A stretch of DNA of 64,000 bases from an uncultured Sphingomonadaceae bacterium. GTDB taxonomy: Bacteria > Pseudomonadota > Alphaproteobacteria > Sphingomonadales > Sphingomonadaceae. The notes beneath the pieces are model-generated. The model was not told the DNA's origin, made no database searches, and saw only the letters and a program-made list of their open reading frames with translations. A program made the position numbers and the translations under genes. Location of the stretch: the NCBI GenBank assembly GCA_947501695.1, contig CANMWO010000001.1:186001-250000 (forward strand), in the 5' to 3' direction. Positions 34,032 through 42,899 of this stretch are shown here, piece by piece; position 1 is the stretch's first letter, and every line of letters starts with the position of its first letter.

Positions 34032-34829
34032 ATGAAGAACTACGATAAACTTGCGAGGGAGCTCGATGAAAGAGGCATAGTCAAGCTCGAGGGATATGTT
34101 GCGTCCAAAGACGCCCGAGCTGCACATGATATGATCCTGAACCTTGCCGAAGAGCAGGGAATTTACACCGCTGGTCGCTGGATCAACTCACCAAACCGTT
34201 TTAGCTACCCGAAGTCGTTTCGTAACGCACTCAATGAGCTCAACAGAGCCAAAGAATTTCCTAGGCTGGCAGGCAATCGACTCACACCTCTAATCGAGAA
34301 GTTTGTCGGCCATCCAGTGACCCCTTTGTCACCGGGTCAGCAAATCCTGTTTACTCTTCCCGGCCAGGACAATTGGTCAGTCCCAAGCGACGCCTGGCAT
34401 ATCGACATGCCCAAAATTGGTGAGCAGGCCACTCCAGGGTTGCAGGCGTTTACATTACTCGATGATGTCGATCCTCAAGGAGGAGCTACGCTTGTGATTG
34501 CCGGATCACATCGAATGCTGAACAATGCCGCCGGCCTTTCTTCCAAGAAATTCAAACATCACTTGCGGAAAGAGGACTATTTCAAATCACTTTTTGCCCC
34601 CGATCGCCCCATAATTGTTAACCTGGAAGAGACAACGGGGCGGGTCGGAGACGTAGAATTGAAGGTGGTTGAACTCTCCGGTCGTATTGGCGATGTTTAC
34701 CTCATGGATTTGCGCTTGCTACACACTCCCGCGCCCAATTGCTCCGACAAAGCACGGCTAATGCTGACGTGCCGATTTCCAAGATCTACTATTGCCGCAT
34801 CGTTTGGCGATGTGAGCTTGGCCAATTGA
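34032..34829 (+). CDS. Phytanoyl-CoA dioxygenase (PhyH)-family Fe(II)/2-oxoglutarate oxygenase
   Basis: 265 residues. The metal triad is His123-X-Asp125 (AWHIDMP) and His231 (LLHTPAP), with an Arg further on (RLMLTCRF) to hold 2-oxoglutarate. The family hydroxylates lipids, ectoine-like solutes, antibiotics and other small molecules; the substrate cannot be read here. ATG 34032 was preferred to an adjacent TTG; the ribosome site is poor. It stands alone, flanked by two related hairpin repeats and preceded by an operator-like palindrome, which suggests an independently acquired unit. Confidence 0.82.
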   Translation: MKNYDKLARELDERGIVKLEGYVASKDARAAHDMILNLAEEQGIYTAGRWINSPNRFSYPKSFRNALNELNRAKEFPRLAGNRLTPLIEKFVGHPVTPLSPGQQILFTLPGQDNWSVPSDAWHIDMPKIGEQATPGLQAFTLLDDVDPQGGATLVIAGSHRMLNNAAGLSSKKFKHHLRKEDYFKSLFAPDRPIIVNLEETTGRVGDVELKVVELSGRIGDVYLMDLRLLHTPAPNCSDKARLMLTCRFPRSTIAASFGDVSLAN

Positions 34830-34839
34830 TCTCTAGAGT

Positions 34840-34866
34840 GTCCGCTTTCGGAATAAAGCCGATATT
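34840..34866. repeat. Degenerate GTCCGCTTT repeat, copy 2
   Basis: GTCCGCTTTCGG then AATAAAGCCGATATT: same start as the element at 33926-33958 but with an imperfect second arm. The two copies bracket the PhyH gene. Confidence 0.35.
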
Positions 34867-34896
34867 GTCCTGTTTTCGTTCAATAGGGGAAAAGAA

Positions 34897-34922
34897 AACA
34901 GGCCGGATCGCTCCGGCCTGTT
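34897..34922. terminator. Bidirectional terminator between convergent phyH and haloperoxidase genes
   Basis: AACAGGCCGGA (34897-34907), loop TCGC, TCCGGCCTGTT (34912-34922): a perfect 11-bp stem. A-rich sequence on the left gives a U-rich tail to leftward transcripts; the right tail is weaker. Confidence 0.7.
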
Positions 34923-34945
34923 CCCCTGTTATCCTGGAAACGAAA

Positions 34946-37057
34946 TCACATTCCTAGGATCATCTGTTCCCCAGGAACATGGCGGAGCCACCATTGCTGA
35001 TTGGAAATCTGTTTGCCATCACGGTCGATGATGGTCAGCTGTGGTGCCGCGTCTGCTTGTCCGCTGATCGAAATGAAATCGCCATCAAAGCTGGTGAAGG
35101 TCGTTTCAATCGGGTCGCCATAGGTCGGCGCCTGTTCCAGCAAGATACCGACCGCAACGCGCTCTCCCATGCGCAAGCTGTCATAATAGTCGGAGTAATA
35201 ATGTACTCCGGCCATATTCCGGCCAATGGATATATTCGCCGCTAGCTTGTCTAGTTCACCCTGAATGGTCAGTGCTCCAGAGAATTTGCTGTCCTGTACC
35301 AAACGATTGCCATTGGCATTGGGGACGTAGACAATTGGGGTACCATCCGGTTCGACCAGTGGCCGTTCGACGCCGCTGTCATTGCTTTCGAACATTTCGA
35401 AAAACGCTTTGACCATCGTGATGCAGCCACCCGCGACTGTTGCATGACCAGCACCATAGGCGGGATGCATCGGAGAGCCTTCGGGGAAGGCCATTGGCAG
35501 CAACATATTGCAATCATCGAAATTGCTGAACGGTGTAGAACCGCCAGCACAGTCTGTCAGGCGCATGTCGTTCATCGCCGTCTCATTCTGTGCTTCATTG
35601 TGAGCAATAATAGCTGCTTTCAACGCATCTGGCATTTCGCTGTGCATATTTTCAAACGCCTCTTGGGCTCCGCCAAGCTTATCAGCATCACCGCATTCGA
35701 CCAGCGCCATGCGTCCACCCATCAGCTCAGGACGGGCCCGGCGGTGATAGTTGAACTTTTCGCGCCGTACCGCTTTCAAACAACGGGTCGCTACTTCGGT
35801 GACCAAGGACAGGATATGTGGTCCGCCAAAGGTTGCAAAAGCCGTCCGTCGCGGTGATCCAGTGCTGCTGTCGCGGAAACCCGGTTCCGGGAAGCCCTTG
35901 GACGCCGGCACGCCCATCGCATCGATGATCAGCACCGCATTGAGATAGGCTTCATAAAGCGCATCAAAGTGCACATAGGTCGCCAGATCGCGTGGTGTGG
36001 TAATGAACCGACGTTTTTCCTCGAACAAATTGGCTCCTCGGAAATCGGCGCCATTCTGCACATCACGCCAAGTCGGCCAGTCGGTCATATGATCGAGGCA
36101 GCTTTTGTGCACTGTCGACCGCTGGTCGATCGAAAGACTACCATAGCGGATAAAACCATCCTGCAAATCATAGCCTGCGTCTTTACCGGGGAAGCTAGCT
36201 GCTCCACCGCCCGGACCGGCTAGGCCGGTATTGCCGATCAGCATGAATTGCGACAGATAGGGTCCGGTCAGAGCGCCTTTGGTTGAACCACGAAAGACAG
36301 TTTCGGTGGTCAGAGGCGCGTCGAATGGATTGCTATCATCCTGTGTCCGAGCCAAGCGGCGATTGCGCTCAAAATTGTTGAGTCCGCTCGCATCAACATA
36401 GGGCGGGGTGGAGGATGTGGCGTTCGTCCCGCTGAAAAACGGCATGCTGTTTAGCGCATCAACCACTTGAGCAGACGTCAGCTGCGCGTCGCTATCACCA
36501 TCGCAAAGCTGTTTGGCACTGTCGCCGGCACAGATGCTGGTAAATGGCACATCACGCAGGATCGCGAGGGCATAGACTTCGGCCATTTCCGCTGCCTTTT
36601 CCGAGGAACCAACGCGTGGGGCAGGCGCCATGCCGACGCTGTCTGCGTCAGGTCCTTGCAACTCATAGACATGACCGGCACGCGGGCTTTCCCAGCCGCG
36701 CCATTGCGGTATCTGGCTGTTGACGGTGCATTGAAAAGCTGGCTCGGTTGTTTCCGCTGCGCGGTCCGTCGCGTCCATTACATGGTTTTCAAACAGGGTG
36801 GTATCGTCGCTGTTTATTGCTTCGACAAATGTGCGATAATCGTCGCCAAAAGAGAGTATGCCAAATTCATCATGATGGAGTCCCTTGGTAAAGTTTGTCG
36901 GAAATTTTGAACCCGCATAATCCAACTCTTCTGCATTATTACGGGATGCGGCATGCGGCCGGGTGCGGGAAATTTCCGCAGCCAGTTCGCGCAGCTCCTT
37001 TGCTTTATGCGCTCTTTCGGAGCCGTTGGGGCGGGGTACACTATGAGGTATTTTCAT
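34946..37057 (-). CDS. Vanadium-dependent haloperoxidase, algal-type spacing
   Basis: 703 residues from ATG 37057 with a strong AAGGAG site. Vanadate ligand pattern: Lys434-X7-Arg442-Pro (KFNYHRRARP), AGH with His538 (AYGAGHATVAGG), and Arg613-X5-His619 (GRNMAGVH), the last being the axial His. The Lys-to-Arg spacing of eight matches red and brown algal bromoperoxidases rather than fungal chloroperoxidase. The usual Ser before Gly-His is Ala. No signal peptide is evident. It would oxidise halides (bromide, perhaps iodide) with H2O2, giving hypohalite for halogenation or quorum-signal destruction; the actual halide is unknown. Confidence 0.88.
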   Translation of the reverse strand: MKIPHSVPRPNGSERAHKAKELRELAAEISRTRPHAASRNNAEELDYAGSKFPTNFTKGLHHDEFGILSFGDDYRTFVEAINSDDTTLFENHVMDATDRAAETTEPAFQCTVNSQIPQWRGWESPRAGHVYELQGPDADSVGMAPAPRVGSSEKAAEMAEVYALAILRDVPFTSICAGDSAKQLCDGDSDAQLTSAQVVDALNSMPFFSGTNATSSTPPYVDASGLNNFERNRRLARTQDDSNPFDAPLTTETVFRGSTKGALTGPYLSQFMLIGNTGLAGPGGGAASFPGKDAGYDLQDGFIRYGSLSIDQRSTVHKSCLDHMTDWPTWRDVQNGADFRGANLFEEKRRFITTPRDLATYVHFDALYEAYLNAVLIIDAMGVPASKGFPEPGFRDSSTGSPRRTAFATFGGPHILSLVTEVATRCLKAVRREKFNYHRRARPELMGGRMALVECGDADKLGGAQEAFENMHSEMPDALKAAIIAHNEAQNETAMNDMRLTDCAGGSTPFSNFDDCNMLLPMAFPEGSPMHPAYGAGHATVAGGCITMVKAFFEMFESNDSGVERPLVEPDGTPIVYVPNANGNRLVQDSKFSGALTIQGELDKLAANISIGRNMAGVHYYSDYYDSLRMGERVAVGILLEQAPTYGDPIETTFTSFDGDFISISGQADAAPQLTIIDRDGKQISNQQWWLRHVPGEQMILGM

Positions 37058-37343
37058 TTTACATCTCCTTGGAAATAAGAAAATGCGACCTGAAGCGGCG
37101 TCCGATTTCTTGGGGGAGGATCGCTGCTTCTGAAAGGGGGGATACAACTAAGTCATTCCCGCCAGATTGGAAAAAATAGACATGCAAGCCTTTGCAAAAT
37201 AGGCGGTTTTATCCTATTTGACGGTTAAGTAGATGAGAAGGCTATGAATATTTGAACAGCGGAGTGAACAGCAGAAAAATGCTAGTTCATTGTTTTTGCT
37301 CTGGAATATTATTTACAGATATGTGCAATTAAGGCGGTAAACC

Positions 37344-37757
37344 CTAAACCAGTCCGAGTTTCGATAGCTCACCCAACATTTCTGCGGGCATTTCCTCTGC
37401 TCCTTCCGCTCCTTGGCCAAGATCAGCTGGCGCGTCTTTCTCTTCGAGATAACGCCAGCCCTGATGCGCACGGCGGGGAATGGTCTGGACAGCGATGAGT
37501 TTTGGTTCCAGCCTTATCCATTGGCGGCCCTCGCCATTATCCTGAAAGCCGATAATCGGACTGCGCCCGACGATTTTCTTGCTATGTATCCAATAGAGTG
37601 AACCGCCAACCATTTCGACATGCCGTTTGGGCAGATATCGGGTCGTTAGCCGTGCTTCGCCATTTGTCGCTTCAAGGCCAATATGCGATTCCAGCCACGC
37701 CCGCAAAGTCGCGGGACTTTCGCTGCGAAACGCTATTTTTGTTATGTTGAGCGGCAT
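37344..37757 (-). CDS. DUF1489-family protein
   Basis: 137 residues. LNITKIAFRSESPATLRAWL, TTRYLPKRHVEMVGGSLYWI, GFQDNGEGRQWIRLEPKLI and PRRAHQGWRYL are strongly conserved in alphaproteobacterial DUF1489 proteins; the function is unknown. Cytoplasmic, no metal motif I can identify. It is preceded on this strand by a 166-bp gap shared with the Fur-box gene. Confidence 0.85.
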   Translation of the reverse strand: MPLNITKIAFRSESPATLRAWLESHIGLEATNGEARLTTRYLPKRHVEMVGGSLYWIHSKKIVGRSPIIGFQDNGEGRQWIRLEPKLIAVQTIPRRAHQGWRYLEEKDAPADLGQGAEGAEEMPAEMLGELSKLGLV

Positions 37758-37864
37758 GTCGCTTATCTGTGAGACGCGGCCGGATTAGTCAAGCGAGACC
37801 GGCCCGATATTCGCTTCTCAAAGCCTTACACCTGTAATTCACCGCATGTTCCATATTTAGTATT

Positions 37865-37883
37865 GCAAATGATTATCAATATC
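37865..37883 (+). promoter_or_regulatory. Probable Fur box
   Basis: GCAAATGATTATCAATATC matches the Fur consensus GATAATGATWATCATTATC at 16 of 19 positions by hand alignment. It lies 41 bases upstream of the 148-residue ORF, where it could block its promoter when iron is plentiful. Confidence 0.6.
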
Positions 37884-37923
37884 ATATGATGTATTCATCG
37901 ATTCTGGAAGAGGAGAATATCAA

Positions 37924-38370
37924 ATGGGACTATGGTCGGGGAAATTGGGACCGGGAAACTTTGCAAAACTGGTGACGCCTTTACCCGACTTGATGTCGCT
38001 CGCTGGCGCAGAGGCAAGGATTGTCATTTCACTGCGTGTCGCTGTGATGAGTCAGAAATGCTATCGCGATGCCCGGCCTTATCTGGAGGATCGTTTAGGC
38101 AGCGAACTCGCCGTCAGCCGTTTTCTGATCATGGTTGAAACCATCGGCGGAGCATGGCCCGAAAGTGTCAAAATTGGCCGCGCCTGTTGCCCCCATACGA
38201 TGCCGGATGAGATACTTCTGCTCAATATGTTGCGCTGCGCAGTTCAGGAAAATCGTCCTGCCTTTGACGCACTGATCTGCGAGATGATTGCTCCGTGTAG
38301 CCGTGACCGGATATATCTTGATATGGTCAACTTTGCAGCGGTTTATGGGACGCGAGCGCAGAATGGTTAG
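37924..38370 (+). CDS. Small Cys-containing protein under a Fur-type box (DUF6628-like?)
   Basis: 148 residues with a good AGAGGAG site. The middle has GRACCPHTMPDEILLLNML; a Cys-Cys-Pro motif of this kind recalls DUF6628 proteins of sphingomonads (a recollection, not a search). Helical otherwise, no signal peptide. The Fur-like site upstream suggests induction under iron starvation, and the Cys residues could bind iron or another metal, but no function is known. Confidence 0.65.
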   Translation: MGLWSGKLGPGNFAKLVTPLPDLMSLAGAEARIVISLRVAVMSQKCYRDARPYLEDRLGSELAVSRFLIMVETIGGAWPESVKIGRACCPHTMPDEILLLNMLRCAVQENRPAFDALICEMIAPCSRDRIYLDMVNFAAVYGTRAQNG

Positions 38371-38407
38371 CGAGCAGGAGTTCCGAACATAAGGTTGGTT
38401 TTGGGCT

Positions 38408-38920
38408 CTATATGCAAATGCGTTCGAACATAATTACGTCGCTGTCTTTGTAATTGCCAAGGCCCGTTTTTTCATACCCCAATTTGCTTGCCAGTCTGAT
38501 CGACGGTTCGTTCTCGGGACTGATAATGCAAACGGTTTTCTTGGGCTTATATTGCTTCTCTAGCCAAATGTGCGCAGCGGTCATGGCTTCAGAGGCATAT
38601 CCTTTGTTTTGACCCGCCGTGGACAATATCCATGCCGCTTCGTGAAAAGGATCAAAATCCGAGCCCAAGCCGCGACGAAAATCGCTGAAACCGGCATCGC
38701 CTAAGAACAAGCCGGTTTCTTTTTCGATGATCGCAAATAGCCCGTAACCCAGCAGTTTCCACCTTCCGAAATGCGCTAGGAATCGCAGCCAGGATTCATC
38801 GTCTGTAGATGGTTTTCGTCCAATATATTGCATGACCTCGGGATCTTGCGACATAGCTTTGAAATCAGGAAAATCAGTGGCGATGTGGGGGCGAAGCAAT
38901 AGTCGCTCGGTTTCAATCAT
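38408..38920 (-). CDS. GNAT-family N-acetyltransferase (RimJ/RimL type)
   Basis: 170 residues: ETERLLLRPHIATDFPDF at the start and the acetyl-CoA motif AGQNKGYASEAMTAAHIWL, followed by PENEPSIRLASKLGYEKTG, typical of GCN5-related acetyltransferases of the RimJ/RimL style. The substrate may be a protein N-terminus or a small amine. It follows mgtE by nine bases and is probably on the same transcript. Confidence 0.9.
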   Translation of the reverse strand: MIETERLLLRPHIATDFPDFKAMSQDPEVMQYIGRKPSTDDESWLRFLAHFGRWKLLGYGLFAIIEKETGLFLGDAGFSDFRRGLGSDFDPFHEAAWILSTAGQNKGYASEAMTAAHIWLEKQYKPKKTVCIISPENEPSIRLASKLGYEKTGLGNYKDSDVIMFERICI

Positions 38921-38929
38921 ATCTGTAAC

Positions 38930-40339
38930 CTAAAAGCTAACCAGCCCACTTGCGACCGCTAGACTGAGAAATGCCAAAAAGCCCATAGTGTCGGTAATCA
39001 TCGTAACAAACACGGATGAGGCTAGAGCCGGATCCTGATCCATGCGATCGAGCATGACGGGGACAAAAATCCCCGCAAACCCGGCGATGACAATATTGAT
39101 CAACATCGCCAGAGCAATTACTCCACCGAGCATCGGGTTGGTAAAAGCGATGGCCGTACCGATACCGACGAGTATTGCAATGGTTCCACCGTTGAGCATC
39201 GCGATTCGAAATTCGCGGCCGATTATCCTGCGGGTATTGGATCGGGTCAATTCGTTCATCGCTAGCGCGCGGACCGAAACCGCCATGGTCTGCGTACCGG
39301 CATTGCCGCCAATCGACGCCACAATCGGCATTAATATCGCCAGCGCGACCATCTGCTCTATTGCTGCGCCAAATATCGAGATTACAAAGCTGGCGACCAT
39401 TGCCGTTGCCAGATTTGCGACGAGCCATCGCACCCGTGCTTTATAACTGTCACGGATCGGCTCGTTAATATCGCCTTCGCCGGCACCCGAGAGCAGTAAG
39501 ACATCCTCGCTGGCCTCATCTTCGACAATGTGGAGAATATCATCCACCGTGATCATCCCGATCAAGCGGCCGTCTTCGTTGATTACAGCGGCGGATATCA
39601 GATTATATTTCTGGAAACGCAACGCCACTTCTTCCTGATCCATATCAACCGGGATCAGCGACTGTTCGCGCTTCATGATGTCGGACACGGCAATGTCACG
39701 GGGTACGCGCAATATCCAGCTGAGCTGGCAGGTGCCGACGGGTCTATGTGCCGGATCAACGACATATACTTCCCAGAATTCGGTGGTCAGATCACCATGC
39801 TCGCGCAGATAATCGATCAGCTGTCCGACATTCATATGTTCCGGGACCGCCACCAGATCGCGCTGCATGATCCTGCCAGCGGATTCTTCCGGATAGGTGA
39901 GGGCGCTCTCAATCGCCGCCCGGTCTTCTGGCTCCAGCTCGGCCAGAACCGCCTGCTGTTCGTCTTCCTGAAGATCCTCAATAATCGCAACCGCGTCATC
40001 AGTCTCAAGCTGTTCGGTCAGATCAGCAATCTGACCGGGTTCAAGTATTTCAATCAGGTCTTCGCGAACGTGCTCGTTCATTTCGGCAAGTACATCGGCG
40101 CTCACCAGATCGCCAAGCGCTCCAGCTAGCGGCGCGCGTTCGTCTTCGTCGATCAGTTCGAACAGATCGGCAATATCCGCATTATGCAGCGGGTTCACGA
40201 GTTCCTGAGCAAGGTTGCTATCGTTATCGTCCACTGCATCGGAAACCGAGCGGATGAATTCATCAGTCAGACGGTTATCTTCATCCAAGCTTGGCGGTGC
40301 GACATCTTCCACTTCGGGAGCGTCTGTCATCTCGGTCAT
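38930..40339 (-). CDS. mgtE: Magnesium transporter
   Basis: 469 residues: an acidic N-terminal superhelical domain (LFELIDEDERAPLAGAL onward), two CBS domains about residues 140-270 that sense Mg2+, then five transmembrane helices with the pore signature GNAGTQTMAVSVRALA. It imports Mg2+ into the cytoplasm and closes when internal Mg2+ is high. Start ATG follows GGGAG. It is divergent from the cyclophilin gene. Confidence 0.96.
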   Translation of the reverse strand: MTEMTDAPEVEDVAPPSLDEDNRLTDEFIRSVSDAVDDNDSNLAQELVNPLHNADIADLFELIDEDERAPLAGALGDLVSADVLAEMNEHVREDLIEILEPGQIADLTEQLETDDAVAIIEDLQEDEQQAVLAELEPEDRAAIESALTYPEESAGRIMQRDLVAVPEHMNVGQLIDYLREHGDLTTEFWEVYVVDPAHRPVGTCQLSWILRVPRDIAVSDIMKREQSLIPVDMDQEEVALRFQKYNLISAAVINEDGRLIGMITVDDILHIVEDEASEDVLLLSGAGEGDINEPIRDSYKARVRWLVANLATAMVASFVISIFGAAIEQMVALAILMPIVASIGGNAGTQTMAVSVRALAMNELTRSNTRRIIGREFRIAMLNGGTIAILVGIGTAIAFTNPMLGGVIALAMLINIVIAGFAGIFVPVMLDRMDQDPALASSVFVTMITDTMGFLAFLSLAVASGLVSF

Positions 40340-40510
40340 GTCGATGCTCCCTGTTTGGCGTCACATATGGCGGGTTTGTAGTAGCTGTACGGCTATAATT
40401 GCAATCTTTTGTGACATTTATCGAACGCAGCGGGTGATTTTTGTGAATGGCCCCCCTATATGCAGGGCCAGACAATGAACGACTGAAACATAAACTATAA
40501 GGAATAGCCC

Positions 40511-40960
40511 ATGGCGCACGAAAAAATGACCCTCCATCTCGACACCGGCGACGTTGAAATCAAACTGCGCGCTGATTTGGCTCCCGGCCATGTCGAGCGG
40601 ATCACCGAGCTGGCTTCCGAGGGCTTTTACGACGGTGTTGTGTTCCACCGCGTGATCGACGGTTTCATGGCGCAGGGCGGCGATCCAACCGGTACCGGCA
40701 TGTCCGGTTCTGACAAACCAGATATTGCGGCTGAATTTAGTCAGGAACCGCATGCGCGCGGTGTCTGTTCTATGGCCCGCACGATGGACCCGAACAGCGC
40801 GAACAGCCAGTTCTTCATCTGTCTCGATGATGCTGGTTTCCTCGACGGTCAATATACCGTTTGGGGCGAAGTCACAAATGGCATGGACGCTGTCGACGCG
40901 CTTCCTAAGGGCGAGCCACCAGCGCAACCTGGTTCGATCAAAAGCGTGACACTCGGCTAA
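40511..40960 (+). CDS. Cyclophilin-type peptidyl-prolyl isomerase
   Basis: 149 residues with FYDGVVFHRVIDGFMAQGGDPTGTGMSGSDKP and MARTMDPNSANSQFFICLDDAGFLDGQYTVWGEV, containing the catalytic Arg, Phe and Gln of cyclophilins. No signal peptide, so cytoplasmic. It catalyses proline cis-trans isomerisation in folding proteins. AAGGAA precedes the ATG. A small lipoprotein gene follows 18 bp later. Confidence 0.95.
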   Translation: MAHEKMTLHLDTGDVEIKLRADLAPGHVERITELASEGFYDGVVFHRVIDGFMAQGGDPTGTGMSGSDKPDIAAEFSQEPHARGVCSMARTMDPNSANSQFFICLDDAGFLDGQYTVWGEVTNGMDAVDALPKGEPPAQPGSIKSVTLG

Positions 40961-40978
40961 CGGCTTTCACGTCTTACT

Positions 40979-41404
40979 ATGAAAAACATCCTTCTCTCCG
41001 GCCTTGCATCCGCTAGTTTGTTGCTGGTGTCCTGCGCGGCCGGAGACAAGGCACCTGATGGCGCTGAAAAAGACGCAGCTGTGGTTATTGATCCAGCGGC
41101 CGCGGAAACCGGTTTTTTAGCAGAGATGCAAGGCAGCTGGGCATCCGATGAAGATCCAAACCGGACCATCGCAATTGATGGCAGCAATTTTCAGGAAAGC
41201 TATGCTGGCGATCCGCAATATGCCGTTCCGATCGTTTTCGTCGACAGCTGCAAAACGCAAGCCACGGATATGCAAGGAAAAGCTTTCATTTTGCACGGCA
41301 AAGAAAAACAGGCCTGCTATCTGCTCTATTCCGTGTCAGAAAAAGAACTGAGCTATATTGATGGCACCCGCGGGAGAACATCGCGTTTCACGCGGAAAGA
41401 ATAG
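40979..41404 (+). CDS. Small lipoprotein of unknown function
   Basis: 141 residues with a lipobox (LVSC, near residue 19) and a Pro/Asp/Ala-rich linker. The following domain begins EMQGSWASDEDPNRTIAIDG, a pattern shared with small periplasmic lipocalin-like or DUF-type lipoproteins, and contains two Cys (SCKTQ and ACYLLY) that could pair. Encoded between ppi and the yghU-like gene; no function can be assigned. Confidence 0.8.
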   Translation: MKNILLSGLASASLLLVSCAAGDKAPDGAEKDAAVVIDPAAAETGFLAEMQGSWASDEDPNRTIAIDGSNFQESYAGDPQYAVPIVFVDSCKTQATDMQGKAFILHGKEKQACYLLYSVSEKELSYIDGTRGRTSRFTRKE

Positions 41405-41427
41405 ATTGATAATTGGAGATAAGCGCA

Positions 41428-42324
41428 ATGACCGAGAAGCTTGCTGAATATATACCGCCTAAAGTCTGGACATGGGATACAGAAAGTGGCGGGCGTTTTG
41501 CCAATATCAACCGTCCGATTGCAGGGTCCACCCATGACAAGGAACTGCCGGTCGGCAAGCATCCCTTTCAGCTCTATTCGCTCGGCACGCCCAACGGCGT
41601 GAAAGTCACGATCATGTTCGAAGAGCTTTTGGAAGCGGGTCTTTCGGCGGCGGAATATGATGCTTGGCTCGTCAACATTGGTGAAGGCGCGCAATTTGGT
41701 AGCGGTTTTGTCGACATTAACCCGAACAGCAAAATTCCGGCACTGATGGATCACAGCACCACGCCGCCAACCCGGCTGTTTGAATCCGGTTCTATGCTGA
41801 TCTATCTTGCCGAAAAATTTGATAAATTTCTATCGAAAGATCAACCCAAACGCGCAGAAACGATGAATTGGTTGATGTGGCAAATGGGTAGCGCGCCTTT
41901 CCTTGGCGGTGGCTTTGGGCATTTCTACGCCTATGCGCCGGAAAAATACGAATATCCGATCAACCGCTATGCGATGGAAGTGAAGCGGCAGATGGATGTG
42001 CTGGACCGCCATCTCGCAGAAAATGAATATTTTGCAGGTGACGAATATAGTATCGCGGATATGGCGATCTTCCCTTGGTATGGCGGCTTGGCGCGCGGCG
42101 TTCTTTATGAAGCCGGTGAGTTTCTATCCGTTCAGGACTACAAAAACGTCCAGCGCTGGACAGCTCTGCTCGGAGATCGTCCGGCGGTGAAACGCGGCAT
42201 GATGGTCAATCGCCCTTATGGTGAACCAGAAACACAGCTGCACGAGCGCCATGATGCCAGCGATTTTGAAACCAATACACAGGATAAAAGAATAGCGCGC
42301 GGCGAGGTCGAGGCACCAGAATAA
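41428..42324 (+). CDS. yghU: Glutathione S-transferase of the YghU group
   Basis: 298 residues from ATG 41428 (TTGGAG site). The leading extension IPPKVWTWDTESGGRFANINRP and the thioredoxin-like domain QLYSLGTPNGVKVTIMFEEL with PNSKIPALMDH are diagnostic of YghU/YfcG-type disulfide-bond reductases, which use two glutathiones and act on hydroperoxides and disulfides. The all-alpha GST domain follows. Its TAA shares one base with the next ATG (TAATG), so it is coupled to the carboxymuconolactone-decarboxylase-like gene. Confidence 0.92.
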   Translation: MTEKLAEYIPPKVWTWDTESGGRFANINRPIAGSTHDKELPVGKHPFQLYSLGTPNGVKVTIMFEELLEAGLSAAEYDAWLVNIGEGAQFGSGFVDINPNSKIPALMDHSTTPPTRLFESGSMLIYLAEKFDKFLSKDQPKRAETMNWLMWQMGSAPFLGGGFGHFYAYAPEKYEYPINRYAMEVKRQMDVLDRHLAENEYFAGDEYSIADMAIFPWYGGLARGVLYEAGEFLSVQDYKNVQRWTALLGDRPAVKRGMMVNRPYGEPETQLHERHDASDFETNTQDKRIARGEVEAPE

Positions 42325-42887
42325 TGCGGCTGAATAAACCGCGCATCACGCCGCTATCCGATGCGGAAATGGATGATGAGCAAAAGGCGATGCTGGGCGA
42401 ACGTTTTCAGCAAGGTCCTGTGTTCAATATCTTCCGAACCTTGGCCCGCGCACCGAAGGCGTTCAAGGCGTTTATGTGGTGGGGCGGCTATATGCTGTCG
42501 CGCCACAACAGCCTTCCTGAACGCGAACGGGAAATCATCATCCTGCGGACCGGGTTTAACTGGAAATCCGGCTATGAATGGGCGCAGCATGTGCGCATCG
42601 GCAAGGATGCTGGGATAACCGATGAAGAGATTGAGCGGATCAAGCAGGGGCCGGATGCGCCCGGCTGGACTCCCATCGAAGCGGCAATGCTGCGCGCGAC
42701 AGATGAGCTGACCAGCGATAGTTTTGTGTCTGATACTACATGGGCCGCGTTGTCAGAACTGACCGAGAAACAGCGCATGGATTTGGTCATGACCGTCGGT
42801 CAATATACGCAGGTATCGATGATGCTGAACAGCTATGGCGTACAGCTGGACGAGGGTTTAGAGCTGGACCCGGATCTCAAGGCCTAA
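42324..42887 (+). CDS. Carboxymuconolactone decarboxylase-family protein
   Basis: 187 residues, AhpD-like helical fold: LPEREREIIILRTGFNWKSGYEWAQHVRIGKDAG followed by helices to LDEGLELDPD. The Cys-X2-Cys pair of AhpD-type peroxidases is missing (SGYEWAQH instead), so it belongs to the decarboxylase/dehydratase-like branch that uses Glu and His. The substrate is unknown. Coupled by overlap to yghU. Confidence 0.88.
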   Translation: MRLNKPRITPLSDAEMDDEQKAMLGERFQQGPVFNIFRTLARAPKAFKAFMWWGGYMLSRHNSLPEREREIIILRTGFNWKSGYEWAQHVRIGKDAGITDEEIERIKQGPDAPGWTPIEAAMLRATDELTSDSFVSDTTWAALSELTEKQRMDLVMTVGQYTQVSMMLNSYGVQLDEGLELDPDLKA

Positions 42888-42899
42888 TCTGTAAGCTAT

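Noticed and set aside
37778-37803. GGCCGG/CCGGCC pairing in the gap before the Fur-box gene
   Set aside because: Six pairs over a long loop with no U tract; G+C-rich chance pairing is likely.
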